From assembly GCF_019969685.1 (NCBI RefSeq), contig NZ_JAHXYZ010000001.1, positions 1,612,001 through 1,676,000 on the forward strand: a stretch of DNA of 64,000 nt, in the 5' to 3' direction. The notes under the pieces were generated by a model. It made no database searches, was not told the DNA's origin, and saw nothing but the letters and a program-made list of their open reading frames with translations. Numbering within the stretch: position 1 is the first letter of the stretch; the number at the start of each line of letters is the position of its first letter. The translations under genes and the position numbers were made by a program. This DNA comes from Microbacterium sp. EST19A (lineage in GTDB: Bacteria; Actinomycetota; Actinomycetes; Actinomycetales; Microbacteriaceae). Positions 22,924-30,801 of this stretch are shown piece by piece.

Positions 22924-23793
22924 ATGCGCATTGCCCTCACCACCCCGAACGGCAACGTGGGCCATCACCTGACTCGGATGCTGGTGCGCGCCGGCATCCG
23001 TCCGCTGCTGCTGACCCGGAAACCCGACTCGATCGATGCGGAGCTGCGCGAGTACGTGGATGTCGCGGAGGCGGATTCGCAGGATGCCGCGCAGGTCGTC
23101 GCGGCGACGCGCGGTGTCGACGCGCTGTACTGGGTGGATCCGTCGGTGATGTCGGAGGATCCGCTGGCCGACTATGCGCGGGCGACGGAAGCGCTCGTCG
23201 CGGCGGTCACGGAGAACGGCATCGGACGGGTGGTGTTCCAGAGCAGCATCGGTGCGGAGAAGCGCCATGGCGTCGGCGAGATCGACGGGCTCGCTGCGAC
23301 CGAGGTGGCGCTGGATGCTCTCGGAATCGACGTCACGCATCTGCGGTGCGGGTACTTCTTCTCGAATCTGCTCCTCGATGTGGCCGCCCTGCGGACCGGG
23401 AGGCTGACGACGGTTCTGCCGTTGGAGGCGCCGATGGCGTGGGTCGCTCCGCGTGACATCGCCGAGGTCGCTGCGCTGACGCTGCTGAATCGCGAGTGGA
23501 GTGGACGGCGGGTGCAAGCCGTGCACGGGCCGGAGGATCTGACGTGGGCCGAGGTCGAGACGATCTTTTCGGAGGAGCTCGGGCGGGACGTCGTCGTCGA
23601 GCAGGTGTCGGACGCGTCGATGCTCGAGGGCCTGCGGGCGGCGGGGATGCCGCAGGCGATGGCGGATGCCGTGCTCGGGATGTCGACCGGCATGCGCGAG
23701 GGGTTCGTGCCGGAACAGGAGAGGACGGTCGTGACGACGACGGAGACCGGGTTGCGGGGGTGGGTGCGGGAGGAAGTCGTGGGGATGCTGTGA
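22924..23793 (+). CDS. NmrA-type NAD(P)H-binding atypical SDR
   Basis: The 289-residue protein starts MRIALTTPNGNVGHHLTRMLVRAGIRPLLLTR, an NmrA-like Rossmann entry, followed by AATRGVDALYWVDPS, FQSSIGAEKRHGVGEIDGLAATEVALDALGID and THLRCGYFFSNLL. It lacks a classical YxxxK pair in the usual place, as in the NmrA/HSCARG redox-sensing group. It may be a NAD(P)H-dependent reductase or a redox sensor. Probably controlled by the divergent WYL regulator. Confidence 0.82.
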   Translation: MRIALTTPNGNVGHHLTRMLVRAGIRPLLLTRKPDSIDAELREYVDVAEADSQDAAQVVAATRGVDALYWVDPSVMSEDPLADYARATEALVAAVTENGIGRVVFQSSIGAEKRHGVGEIDGLAATEVALDALGIDVTHLRCGYFFSNLLLDVAALRTGRLTTVLPLEAPMAWVAPRDIAEVAALTLLNREWSGRRVQAVHGPEDLTWAEVETIFSEELGRDVVVEQVSDASMLEGLRAAGMPQAMADAVLGMSTGMREGFVPEQERTVVTTTETGLRGWVREEVVGML

Positions 23794-23808
23794 CGGGTCT
23801 GCTGTCGG

Positions 23809-24078
23809 TCAGTGCGGCTTCGTCGGTGCTGACTGGCTCTTCTCTTCTTGCCTGTGGGTGTAGTCCGTGGCTACTGTCCAGCCGGCGCAAGCGAAGAGGG
23901 GCACGACGGAGAGTGCCCCCATCCATTCGGGTGAGCCGCCGTTGGTGATGTACACGATGTTCAACGCGATCGCGAAGATGATCGCGGCGATGAAGAGGCT
24001 CAGGCGAAGGGGTGAGAAGAGCACTCGGAACCGACGCCGCGGTGACTTGGTCCAAGGCATGGTGTCATCTGCTTGCAT
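23809..24078 (-). CDS. Small membrane protein (two TM)
   Basis: The 89-residue protein starts MQADDTMPWTKSPRRRFRVLF, then has helices LRLSLFIAAIIFAIALNIVYI and WMGALSVVPLFACAGWTVA and a polar tail. It is the last of four membrane-protein genes on the minus strand; its start overlaps the end of the gene upstream by 14 bp. No family recognised. Confidence 0.55.
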   Translation of the reverse strand: MQADDTMPWTKSPRRRFRVLFSPLRLSLFIAAIIFAIALNIVYITNGGSPEWMGALSVVPLFACAGWTVATDYTHRQEEKSQSAPTKPH

Positions 24079-24397
24079 GCGTACGTTCTTTTCCGGGGCT
24101 TTGCGATGATCCGAACCGTCGAAGTACCAAGAATGACAGGAGGAGCGTGAGGATGATAGTCGCGGCACCTGCCATCGCCCAGGACCCGGTGACGGTGACC
24201 GCGTGCGTGCCCTGCGCGTCATGGAACCCTTCGGGTCTGGCTACGAGCGGGATGACGAACGTGCTGGCGGTTGCGAACGCGGTGGCTGCGAGCAGCATCC
24301 CCGCGGTCGCGACGATCCCGATAGCGATCCCGAGGGAAGACGCGATGAGGAAGAGGCGCTCGGCGATACCTGTGCCGCCTCGGCCTTCACAATTCAT
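24065..24397 (-). CDS. Small membrane protein (two TM)
   Basis: The 110-residue protein begins MNCEGRGGTGIAERLFL. Two helices (IASSLGIAIGIVATAGMLLAATAFA and GSWAMAGAATIILTLLLSFLVL) are separated by a polar loop of about 30 residues. It ends 3 bp from the next gene on one side and overlaps on the other, so it is part of one transcript. Function unknown. Confidence 0.6.
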   Translation of the reverse strand: MNCEGRGGTGIAERLFLIASSLGIAIGIVATAGMLLAATAFATASTFVIPLVARPEGFHDAQGTHAVTVTGSWAMAGAATIILTLLLSFLVLRRFGSSQSPGKERTHASR

Positions 24398-24400
24398 TCC

Positions 24401-24757
24401 TCACCGCCTCGTCGTGCTTTCGTCCGTCGGGATCCGAGCCCGTCGAGGGAAGAGCACCAACATCGATCGAAGAAGAAAAGATTCTCCACTCAGCGCAGGG
24501 TAACGGGCCAGTTCGATGGCGCCCGCCACCACCCGCATGCTTATGGCCGCGAGAATGAAGACTGGACCGACCCACGGCGCCTCCGCCCCGAGGAAGAATC
24601 CGGTCGCAACGATGCCGCCCGTCATGATCACGCTGACCACCGTCACGATGACGCCTAGCCCCCTGGGCGGTGTCATTGCGGAACTGATACCGATGCTCAC
24701 TCCTACTGCGCACGCGACCAGGTAGACAACGAGCTCGCCGCCGATCTCCAGAACCAT
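24401..24757 (-). CDS. Small membrane protein (three TM)
   Basis: The 118-residue protein begins MVLEIGGELVVYLVACAVGVSIG. Three hydrophobic segments are visible, including LGVIVTVVSVIMTGGIVATGFFLG and PWVGPVFILAAISMRVV, with a basic tail. It lies within the same four-gene run, 28 bp after the first gene. No family recognised. Confidence 0.6.
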   Translation of the reverse strand: MVLEIGGELVVYLVACAVGVSIGISSAMTPPRGLGVIVTVVSVIMTGGIVATGFFLGAEAPWVGPVFILAAISMRVVAGAIELARYPALSGESFLLRSMLVLFPRRARIPTDESTTRR

Positions 24758-24785
24758 GTCTACTGGAAGACCCTCAGCTCAGAGC

Positions 24786-25196
24786 TCAGAGCTCTGCGCA
24801 AACCGGCTGCGCCGCGTGATGCGGAACCCGGATGGCTGAGTTCAGGTAGAAGACAGCGACGATCAGCGCCACCACGCCACCGGTGACAGCGAGCGATGGG
24901 CTTGGTGATGCGAACGCTCCGACGGATGCCGCGATGCCCTGCACGAAGAACAACACGCTCAGGAGAATTCCGCTGCCTCGTGTGCTGGTCATCTTCCACC
25001 AGGGGCGCGGGGCGTCAGGCTCACCCGCGCCACGGAATGTTCGAGCCGCCACCACGACAGCCGCGACGAGAGCTACGGCCCCCCACGCGAACCCGAGTTC
25101 GTAACTGATGGCTGCGAGCGGAATTACGGTGATCGTGATCCCAACGACGACGGCGAGGAGATACCCGACCTTGGTGGACGGCGTCTTGATACGCAT
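24786..25196 (-). CDS. Small membrane protein (four TM)
   Basis: The 136-residue protein begins MRIKTPSTKVGYLLAVVVGITITV. Four hydrophobic segments occur in two pairs, separated by a polar stretch PDAPRPWWKMTSTRGS. It is the first gene of the four-gene membrane-protein run, divergent (164 bp) from the secreted protein at 25361. The run could protect against or export something linked to that module, but this is only positional inference. Confidence 0.6.
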   Translation of the reverse strand: MRIKTPSTKVGYLLAVVVGITITVIPLAAISYELGFAWGAVALVAAVVVAARTFRGAGEPDAPRPWWKMTSTRGSGILLSVLFFVQGIAASVGAFASPSPSLAVTGGVVALIVAVFYLNSAIRVPHHAAQPVCAEL

Positions 25197-25360
25197 GATG
25201 TTCCTCCTGATCTGCGGTTACGCTGCGACGACCGGCGGGCGCCTCGCAACCGCAACACTAGCGACTTCCATCGGCTCTACGAGAATATCGGTCTGTCCTC
25301 ATATGTGTGGTTTTATTGCTCGAACAAGGGTGCAACGACACGAAGACAGGGAGTGAGATT

Positions 25361-26401
25361 ATGGGCACAACCATTCGTCGCGCGGAAGCAGCAAGCTTGC
25401 CGGAGCTGAGATCGAAGACGAAGCTCTCGGCCGGGCAAGCCATGATCGCCACTGCGGTGACGTGCGCACTGGTCCTGGCGGGCACGTCCCCGGCCTTCGC
25501 CTCAACCGAGGCCGATCCGGATACTGTCGCTGAGGCGGTCGCCGCGGTGGCTCCCGGTGACCTGGAGGCGCTTCCGCCGGTGCACTCCGATGATCTGTTG
25601 ACTGTGTCGCTCGATGATGGCGCCACGATCGCGACGGGGGTCGATCCGGACGATGGGCTCTCTTTTGCTTCGGCCGATGGTAAGCACGTGACCGAGGTCA
25701 CGCTGCCGGGAGCCTCCGCGTTGAGTGAGGCAGCCGTCAGCGATGACGGCTCGGTGACCTTCGCTGGCGACAGCGCGGTCCCGTCAATTAACGTTCTCGC
25801 CGCGGCTGATGCAATGCGTGTCAGCACCGTGATCGCCTCGGAAGCGCAGACCGAATCGTTCTCCTACGACTTCGGCACCGACGCGACTGTCGAGATTCAG
25901 GAAGACGGTAGTGCCCTCGTCCTGAAGGATGCGGAAATCGATGGTGCGGCGGCGGGACCTGAGGCTCAGATCGTTACGATCGTGGCAGATATCGCTGTGC
26001 CCTGGGCTACGGATGCCGCGGGCGCGGCTGTCGAGACCTACTACGTCGCGGACGGTGGGGTCCTGACGCAGGTTGTAGAGCACCAGAGCAGCGGGGCGAC
26101 GTACCCCGTGGTTGCCGATCCGACGTTCGACAGTCCAAATGTCATCCAGGTGCGCGTGCGCTTCAATCGTGCCGAGACTGCGAGCATTGCCATCGGAGGC
26201 TGGGGTGGCGTCATCGGCTCCGGCAACTGCGGTGCGATGGCGGCCGTCTGCGCCATCGCGAGCGGCACGCTGGCTTATCAGGCAGGAGTCGCGGAGAATT
26301 CCAGTCCGAAGCGTTGCGTTCAGGTGACCGCAACCTCGCCCATCGTGATTCCTGGGTTGTTTTGGTGGGTGGATACGTACAGGGGAGGACCGTGCCGATG
26401 A
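25361..26401 (+). CDS. Secreted protein with ADP-motif linker and Cys-rich C-terminal domain (module copy 1)
   Basis: The 346-residue protein has an N-terminal signal (basic start MGTTIRR, long n-region, hydrophobic AMIATAVTCALVLAGTSPAFA, cleavage after AFA). A beta-rich middle follows with VPWATDAAGAAVETYYVADGG and VEHQSSGATYPVVADPTF. The C-terminal 80 residues read VRVRFNRAETASIAIGG, then a Gly/Ala-rich hydrophobic stretch with CGAMAAVCAIA, a KRC and a terminal PCR. The same layout recurs at 42582, so it is a family. The YPVvADP hinge is common in secreted actinobacterial proteins. It overlaps the next gene by four bases (ATGA). Possible bacteriocin-like or surface protein; function not established. 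Confidence 0.7.
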   Translation: MGTTIRRAEAASLPELRSKTKLSAGQAMIATAVTCALVLAGTSPAFASTEADPDTVAEAVAAVAPGDLEALPPVHSDDLLTVSLDDGATIATGVDPDDGLSFASADGKHVTEVTLPGASALSEAAVSDDGSVTFAGDSAVPSINVLAAADAMRVSTVIASEAQTESFSYDFGTDATVEIQEDGSALVLKDAEIDGAAAGPEAQIVTIVADIAVPWATDAAGAAVETYYVADGGVLTQVVEHQSSGATYPVVADPTFDSPNVIQVRVRFNRAETASIAIGGWGGVIGSGNCGAMAAVCAIASGTLAYQAGVAENSSPKRCVQVTATSPIVIPGLFWWVDTYRGGPCR

Positions 26402-26622
26402 GTGACACGACGTGGTTCCGCACAATCACGCGCCCACTCGGTCATTTGGCCGGGACGGTAGCGGTGACGGCGAACGCTGTCGTATGTGCTGTCGTCTCTC
26501 TCATCAATCCTCAGTTGCAACCGCCGCTTGTCCTGATCGGGGCGATCCCATACATTGTCTGGTTCACCGTGATGGCGGTGATCTTTCACCGAGCGACTAC
26601 GGTTCCGGCGGATCAGACGTGA
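26398..26622 (+). CDS. Small two-TM protein coupled to the secreted protein (module copy 1)
   Basis: The 74-residue protein starts MSDTTWFRTITRPLGHLAG and has two hydrophobic helices (VAVTANAVVCAVVSLI and PLVLIGAIPYIVWFTVMAVIF) and a short polar tail. ATG at 26398 overlaps the upstream stop and has a strong GGGGAGGA ribosome site, so production is tied to the secreted protein. By position and size it looks like an immunity or membrane-accessory protein. The second module (42382) has a protein of the same form. Confidence 0.65.
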   Translation: MSDTTWFRTITRPLGHLAGTVAVTANAVVCAVVSLINPQLQPPLVLIGAIPYIVWFTVMAVIFHRATTVPADQT

Positions 26623-26639
26623 GGGTCGGGCGGGGCGGA

Positions 26640-27158
26640 TCATGTGCTCAGATGCGAGACCGCTCCGCCTCGGCCGGCCACCGTACGCCCCTCCGCAAAC
26701 CGCGCCTGCGCGCGGTCCTGCCGCTTCCCAACCTCAACCATCTCCGTCGCCTTCGGCAACCCCATCGGCTTGGTCGAGACGTACACGCTCTCGGCGCGGT
26801 CGACGAGGAAGGTCTCGTGCCAGATGCCGACCGCTCCCGGAGCTTTCCGTGCCATCTTGTTGAAGCGGGTCCAGGCGGGACGGTGCTCCTGCGACGGGCT
26901 GGACGCGTAGGCGTAGAGCTTGTCCACCGATGACCAGTACTGCACGACGTAGGGTCCGCCAGATCCGAAGAGCAGCTGGTAGCCGAGCATGCCCGAGTCG
27001 GGGTCGGTGGAGAGTTCGCGCAGCATCGGCGGCATCGAGAAGAAGACCGGAACCCAGAGGTCGGGGCGCCACCAGCGGTTGATCTGCATCCCGATGTGGA
27101 ACACGACGAGCTCGCCCTCGTGGCGGTGGGTCATGCGGCCCGTGATGACTTTCGACAT
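26640..27158 (-). CDS. DUF4188 (monooxygenase-like) protein
   Basis: The 172-residue protein starts MSKVITGRMTHRHEGELVVFHIGMQINRWWRPDLWVPVF. This and GYQLLFGSGGPYVVQYWSSVDKLYAYASSP, and VGIWHETFLVDRAESVYVSTKPMGL, are the DUF4188 pattern, a dimeric alpha/beta-barrel related to antibiotic-biosynthesis monooxygenases and haem-binding proteins. It diverges from the MerR regulator, whose operators lie in the gap. Reaction unknown. Confidence 0.85.
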   Translation of the reverse strand: MSKVITGRMTHRHEGELVVFHIGMQINRWWRPDLWVPVFFSMPPMLRELSTDPDSGMLGYQLLFGSGGPYVVQYWSSVDKLYAYASSPSQEHRPAWTRFNKMARKAPGAVGIWHETFLVDRAESVYVSTKPMGLPKATEMVEVGKRQDRAQARFAEGRTVAGRGGAVSHLST

Positions 27159-27175
27159 GATGACTCCTCCTGATT

Positions 27176-27213
27176 GGATAGCTGCGCTATCCATAATGGA
27201 TAGCGCTACTATC
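27176..27213. promoter_or_regulatory. MerR-type operators in the DUF4188/MerR promoter
   Basis: GGATAGC-TGC-GCTATCC (27176-27192) is a perfect 7-bp inverted repeat. GATAG-CGCTA-CTATC (27199-27213) is a second one with the same GATAG half-site. They fill the gap between the divergent genes and probably bind the MerR protein. Confidence 0.7.
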
Positions 27214-27230
27214 GAAGTCAAGAGGTGGCC

Positions 27231-27869
27231 ATGAGAATTTCCGAACTGTCGGCCCAGACGGGCGTGACCGTGCCAACGATCAAGTACTACCTGCGCGAGG
27301 GGCTGCTCCCCGAGGGCGAGCGCAGCGCGCCGACCCAGGCCGCGTATGGCGAGAAGCACGTGGAGCGGCTGCGGGTGATCCGGGCTCTGCTCGACGCCGG
27401 GGTGAGCATCGTCGAGACGCGGCGGGTACTGGCGACGCTGGATGATCCGCCGGCGAGTCCGCACCTGCTCTTGGGTGCGGCCCACGGTGCGATCACTCCG
27501 CCGGTGGATGAAGCGCTGGATCTGACGGAGGCCGAGCTCCTTGTTACCGGGCTCGGCTGGACGCCGGGGATGTGCGACCCGGCGGTGCTGAGCGCTGTGG
27601 CGCGTGCGTTGCAGGGGTTGGAGAACGCGGGATTCGTCGTGCCGGATGCTGCGATGGAGGAGTACCTCGCGAGCATGCGGCGGATCGCGGATGCAGAGAT
27701 CGCCGGGGTGCCGACGGAGTCCGCGGAGGCTGCGGTGCGGTACGTGGTGCTGGGGTCGGTGCTCGTGGAGCCGTTGTTGTTGGCGTTGAGAAGGGTGGCG
27801 CAGCAGGTTAGTTCGGGGGAGCGGTTCGCCGGGGATGGAAGGTCGCACAGACGCGGAGCTAATAGCTAG
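27231..27869 (+). CDS. MerR-family transcriptional regulator
   Basis: The 212-residue protein starts MRISELSAQTGVTVPTIKYYLREGLLPEGERSAPTQAAYGEKHVERLRVIRALLDAGVSI, the MerR winged-helix domain (1-70) followed by a coiled dimer helix. The C-terminal half (from about 85) is helical and may bind a ligand. A GTG six bases earlier is an alternative start. The last codons overlap the end of the convergent hsdR by four bases (CTAG), so the island begins exactly at its 3' end and the final residues (GRSHRRGANS) may not be ancestral. Confidence 0.86.
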   Translation: MRISELSAQTGVTVPTIKYYLREGLLPEGERSAPTQAAYGEKHVERLRVIRALLDAGVSIVETRRVLATLDDPPASPHLLLGAAHGAITPPVDEALDLTEAELLVTGLGWTPGMCDPAVLSAVARALQGLENAGFVVPDAAMEEYLASMRRIADAEIAGVPTESAEAAVRYVVLGSVLVEPLLLALRRVAQQVSSGERFAGDGRSHRRGANS

Positions 27870-30799
27870 GCGGACTTCCGGTAGGTCGCTCTGAATACGG
27901 CCTCCGCAAGCCACTGCTTGAAGCTGCTGTTGTCCTGGAACTCCTTGAACAGCTGAGTGTCGTCGGAGATGAGCCGCAGCATTACCTGGCCGAGCGCACG
28001 ATCGCTCTCGACGCGGGCGTTCACGGGATCGTCATTGGCTTGCGCGTTCTGGTAGGCCTCGTCTTCCGAGACGAGGCGGGGGATGTCTTCCGTGATGAAG
28101 CGCTCGACCCGATCAGCGTCGTTCCAGTCGATATTGCCGAAGTGGTCGTTGAAGCTCCTCACGATCGCTGAAAGCCTTTCGAGTTCGGGATCGGCCAGGT
28201 GGCCGCCAGTGGCGGCGGGGACCGGCGCGAGCGTGCCATCTTCGTCGTCGAGCACGATCTTCATCGCGTTCAGCTTCTCGGCTCGATACGACTCCAGGTC
28301 GATGTTCTCCAGGATGCCGGCCGAGAGGTCTTCTTCCTTCGGGGCAGGCAACTTCGGCACCAAGTGATCAAGGAAGATCGAACGCTTCTCCCACTCGCTG
28401 CTCCCATAAGGCAGGACGGCGGAAAGAAAGTTGTATGTGCGCAGGAACGCCTTTGCGTTGCCCTTGAACATCACCTGATCGTCTTCGTCAACAAGCTCGA
28501 TGTACTCGGCCACGCTGACATCAAGTAACGGGTCGAGCCGGTCACGGCTCTCCCCCGCCAGGTATCGGGCGACGAACTCATCGACCTGCTCGAGGGTATA
28601 GATCCCAAAGGTGTCGAGGTCACTCACCAGGTCGTGCAGCTTGTTGGCGTCAGTCTCCTCCGCCAGCACCGTGGTGCGATAGTACGGTTCGAACGCGCGC
28701 TGAATGTCCTCGGCGTCGTTGGCGAAGTCGAGCACAAACGTGTCGTGCTTGGACGGGTGCGCCCGGTTGAGTCGAGACAACGTCTGTACGGCCAGCACCC
28801 CCGAGAGAGTCTTGTCGACGTACATCGTGTGGAGGAGCGGCTCGTCGTAGCCAGTCTGGAACTTGTTCGCGACGACGAGGATCCGATGCGGTTCGGTCTT
28901 CACCTGTTCCGCGATCGCGTTGGAGGGGAAGCCGTTCAAGCTCGCCTCCGTGACCTTCATGCCCTTGTACTCGTGCTCACCGGAGAACGCGACGATTACC
29001 TTGTACGGGCTCTTCCGCGCGGCGAGTGCATCACGGATCGCGTGGAAGTACTCGATGCATCGTGCGATCGACGAGGTCACGACCATCGCCCGCGCCTGAC
29101 CACCGATTTTGCGCTTCGCGACCACCTGCGCGAGGAAGTGATCGACCATGATGCCGGCCTTCTGCCCGATCGCGTGCTCGTTTCCCTCGACATACGCACG
29201 AAGTTTCTTCGAGGCGCGCTTCGCGTCGAACTCGGGATCGTCCTCGACGGTCTTCATGAGCTTGTAGTAGCTGCCCACGGGCGTGAAGTTGGAGAGCACG
29301 TCGACGATGAAGCCCTCCTGGATCGCCTGCTTCATCGTGTACGAGTGGAACGGCCGGAACCCGGTGCCGCCCTCAGCGTTGGGAACCGGCTCGCCGAACA
29401 TCTCGAGGGTCTTGTTCTTCGGCGTCGCGGTGAACGCGAAGTAGCTCGTGTTTGTCAGCAACTTCTTGCTCTCGATGATCCGGTTGATCCGGTCCTCGAC
29501 GGTATTGTCATCGTCGGCTTCTACGCCGGCGAGTGCCCGCGAGACCGCCGCTGACGTCTTGGACCCTTGGGACGAGTGCGCCTCGTCGATCACGATCGCG
29601 AAGGTACGGTCGCGGTGGTCGGCTCCGATGTCGTCCAGGATGTACGGGAACTTCTGCACCGTGGTGACGATGATCTTCTTGCCCGCTGTGATCGCCCGCC
29701 GCAGATCTCCAGACCGGTCGGCGTGCACGAGGGTCGACCCCACCTGCAAGAACGACTTGATGGTCTGCGTGAGCTGGTTGTCGAGGATGATGCGGTCCGT
29801 CACGACGATGATCGAGTCGAACGCGATGTGGCCCTGATGTGTGGCTTCGGTGAGCTGGTGGGTCAACCACGCGATCGAGTTCGACTTGCCACTGCCCGCC
29901 GAGTGCTGGATGAGATAGCGACGGCCAGCCCCGTTCACCTCGACGTCAGCAAGGAGACGGCGCACCACTTCGAGTTGGTGGTAGCGAGGGAAGATTGCCT
30001 TTGACACCTTCTTGCCAGTCTTCGGGCTCTTCTCGATCACGACCTGCGCGTAGTTCTCGATGATCCCCGCCAAGCTCGACGGCGCGAGCACCCGCCGCCA
30101 CAGGTAGTCCGTCATGACCCCATCAGGGTTCGGCGGGTTGCCTGCACCGTCGTTGAATCCCTGATCGAAGGGTAGGAACCACGACGAAGCACCCTTGAGC
30201 TCGGTGCAGAACCGCGCACGCTGATCGTCGAGTGCGAAGTGCGCGATCGTGCGTCCGAACGCGAACAGCGGCTCGCGCGGGTCTCGGTCGCGCTGGTACT
30301 GCTGCACGGCGTCCTCGACGGTCTGGTTCGTGATGTTGTTCTTCAGCTCGAAGGTGAAGACTGGCAGGCCATTGACGAACGCGACGAGATCCACAGCGTC
30401 GCCCGCGTTGCTGACACTGTGATGCACCTGTCTGGTGATCTCGAACCTGTTCGCGCGGAACAGGTCGGCCGCCTTCTCGTTCCCGTCCACCGGCGTTGGG
30501 TAATACAGATCGATGTGGAGACCGTGGTGGTCGACGCCGTTGCGCAACACATGAACGACGCCACGCCGCGTGATCTCCCCCTGGAGCCGTGCGAGGAACT
30601 TGTGGCGCGTGGACGTATCCGCTGCGAGGCCCAGCAGATCGACGAAGGCAGGCTGGGTCGCCTCGACGAACGCGGTGAACTGGCCTAGATCGAGCGCGTA
30701 GGACGCGACATAGTCGGAGCGTGCACCCTCGACCCAGCCGCCTTCGCTCATTTGAGAGACGATGAGCGTCTCCAGGCTCTCCTCGTTGAGTCGCTGCAT
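27866..30799 (-). CDS. hsdR: Type I restriction endonuclease subunit R
   Basis: The 977-residue motor-nuclease has an N-terminal PD-(D/E)xK nuclease (D137 in AVDLVAFVNG, E151 and K153 in FTFELKN), then a superfamily 2 helicase with Walker A in HSAGSGKSNSIAW (about 299-311), IVIDEAHSSQGSKT (DEAH), a TATPKNKTLEMFGEP motif III region and the MVVTSSIARCIEYF/GYDEPLLHTMYVDKTL/QTLSRLNRAHP motifs. It cuts DNA after translocation when HsdMS meets unmethylated target. Start ATG at 30799, 2 bp after the hsdS stop, with GAGGAG inside hsdS. Last gene of the operon; its stop overlaps merR by 4 bp on the other strand. Confidence 0.95.
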   Translation of the reverse strand: MQRLNEESLETLIVSQMSEGGWVEGARSDYVASYALDLGQFTAFVEATQPAFVDLLGLAADTSTRHKFLARLQGEITRRGVVHVLRNGVDHHGLHIDLYYPTPVDGNEKAADLFRANRFEITRQVHHSVSNAGDAVDLVAFVNGLPVFTFELKNNITNQTVEDAVQQYQRDRDPREPLFAFGRTIAHFALDDQRARFCTELKGASSWFLPFDQGFNDGAGNPPNPDGVMTDYLWRRVLAPSSLAGIIENYAQVVIEKSPKTGKKVSKAIFPRYHQLEVVRRLLADVEVNGAGRRYLIQHSAGSGKSNSIAWLTHQLTEATHQGHIAFDSIIVVTDRIILDNQLTQTIKSFLQVGSTLVHADRSGDLRRAITAGKKIIVTTVQKFPYILDDIGADHRDRTFAIVIDEAHSSQGSKTSAAVSRALAGVEADDDNTVEDRINRIIESKKLLTNTSYFAFTATPKNKTLEMFGEPVPNAEGGTGFRPFHSYTMKQAIQEGFIVDVLSNFTPVGSYYKLMKTVEDDPEFDAKRASKKLRAYVEGNEHAIGQKAGIMVDHFLAQVVAKRKIGGQARAMVVTSSIARCIEYFHAIRDALAARKSPYKVIVAFSGEHEYKGMKVTEASLNGFPSNAIAEQVKTEPHRILVVANKFQTGYDEPLLHTMYVDKTLSGVLAVQTLSRLNRAHPSKHDTFVLDFANDAEDIQRAFEPYYRTTVLAEETDANKLHDLVSDLDTFGIYTLEQVDEFVARYLAGESRDRLDPLLDVSVAEYIELVDEDDQVMFKGNAKAFLRTYNFLSAVLPYGSSEWEKRSIFLDHLVPKLPAPKEEDLSAGILENIDLESYRAEKLNAMKIVLDDEDGTLAPVPAATGGHLADPELERLSAIVRSFNDHFGNIDWNDADRVERFITEDIPRLVSEDEAYQNAQANDDPVNARVESDRALGQVMLRLISDDTQLFKEFQDNSSFKQWLAEAVFRATYRKSA

Positions 30800-30801
30800 G
30801 C

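Noticed and set aside
28634..29554. Open frames on the plus strand across hsdR and neighbouring RM genes
   Set aside because: They are antisense to genes with full helicase, nuclease and methylase motifs and show no domain of their own.
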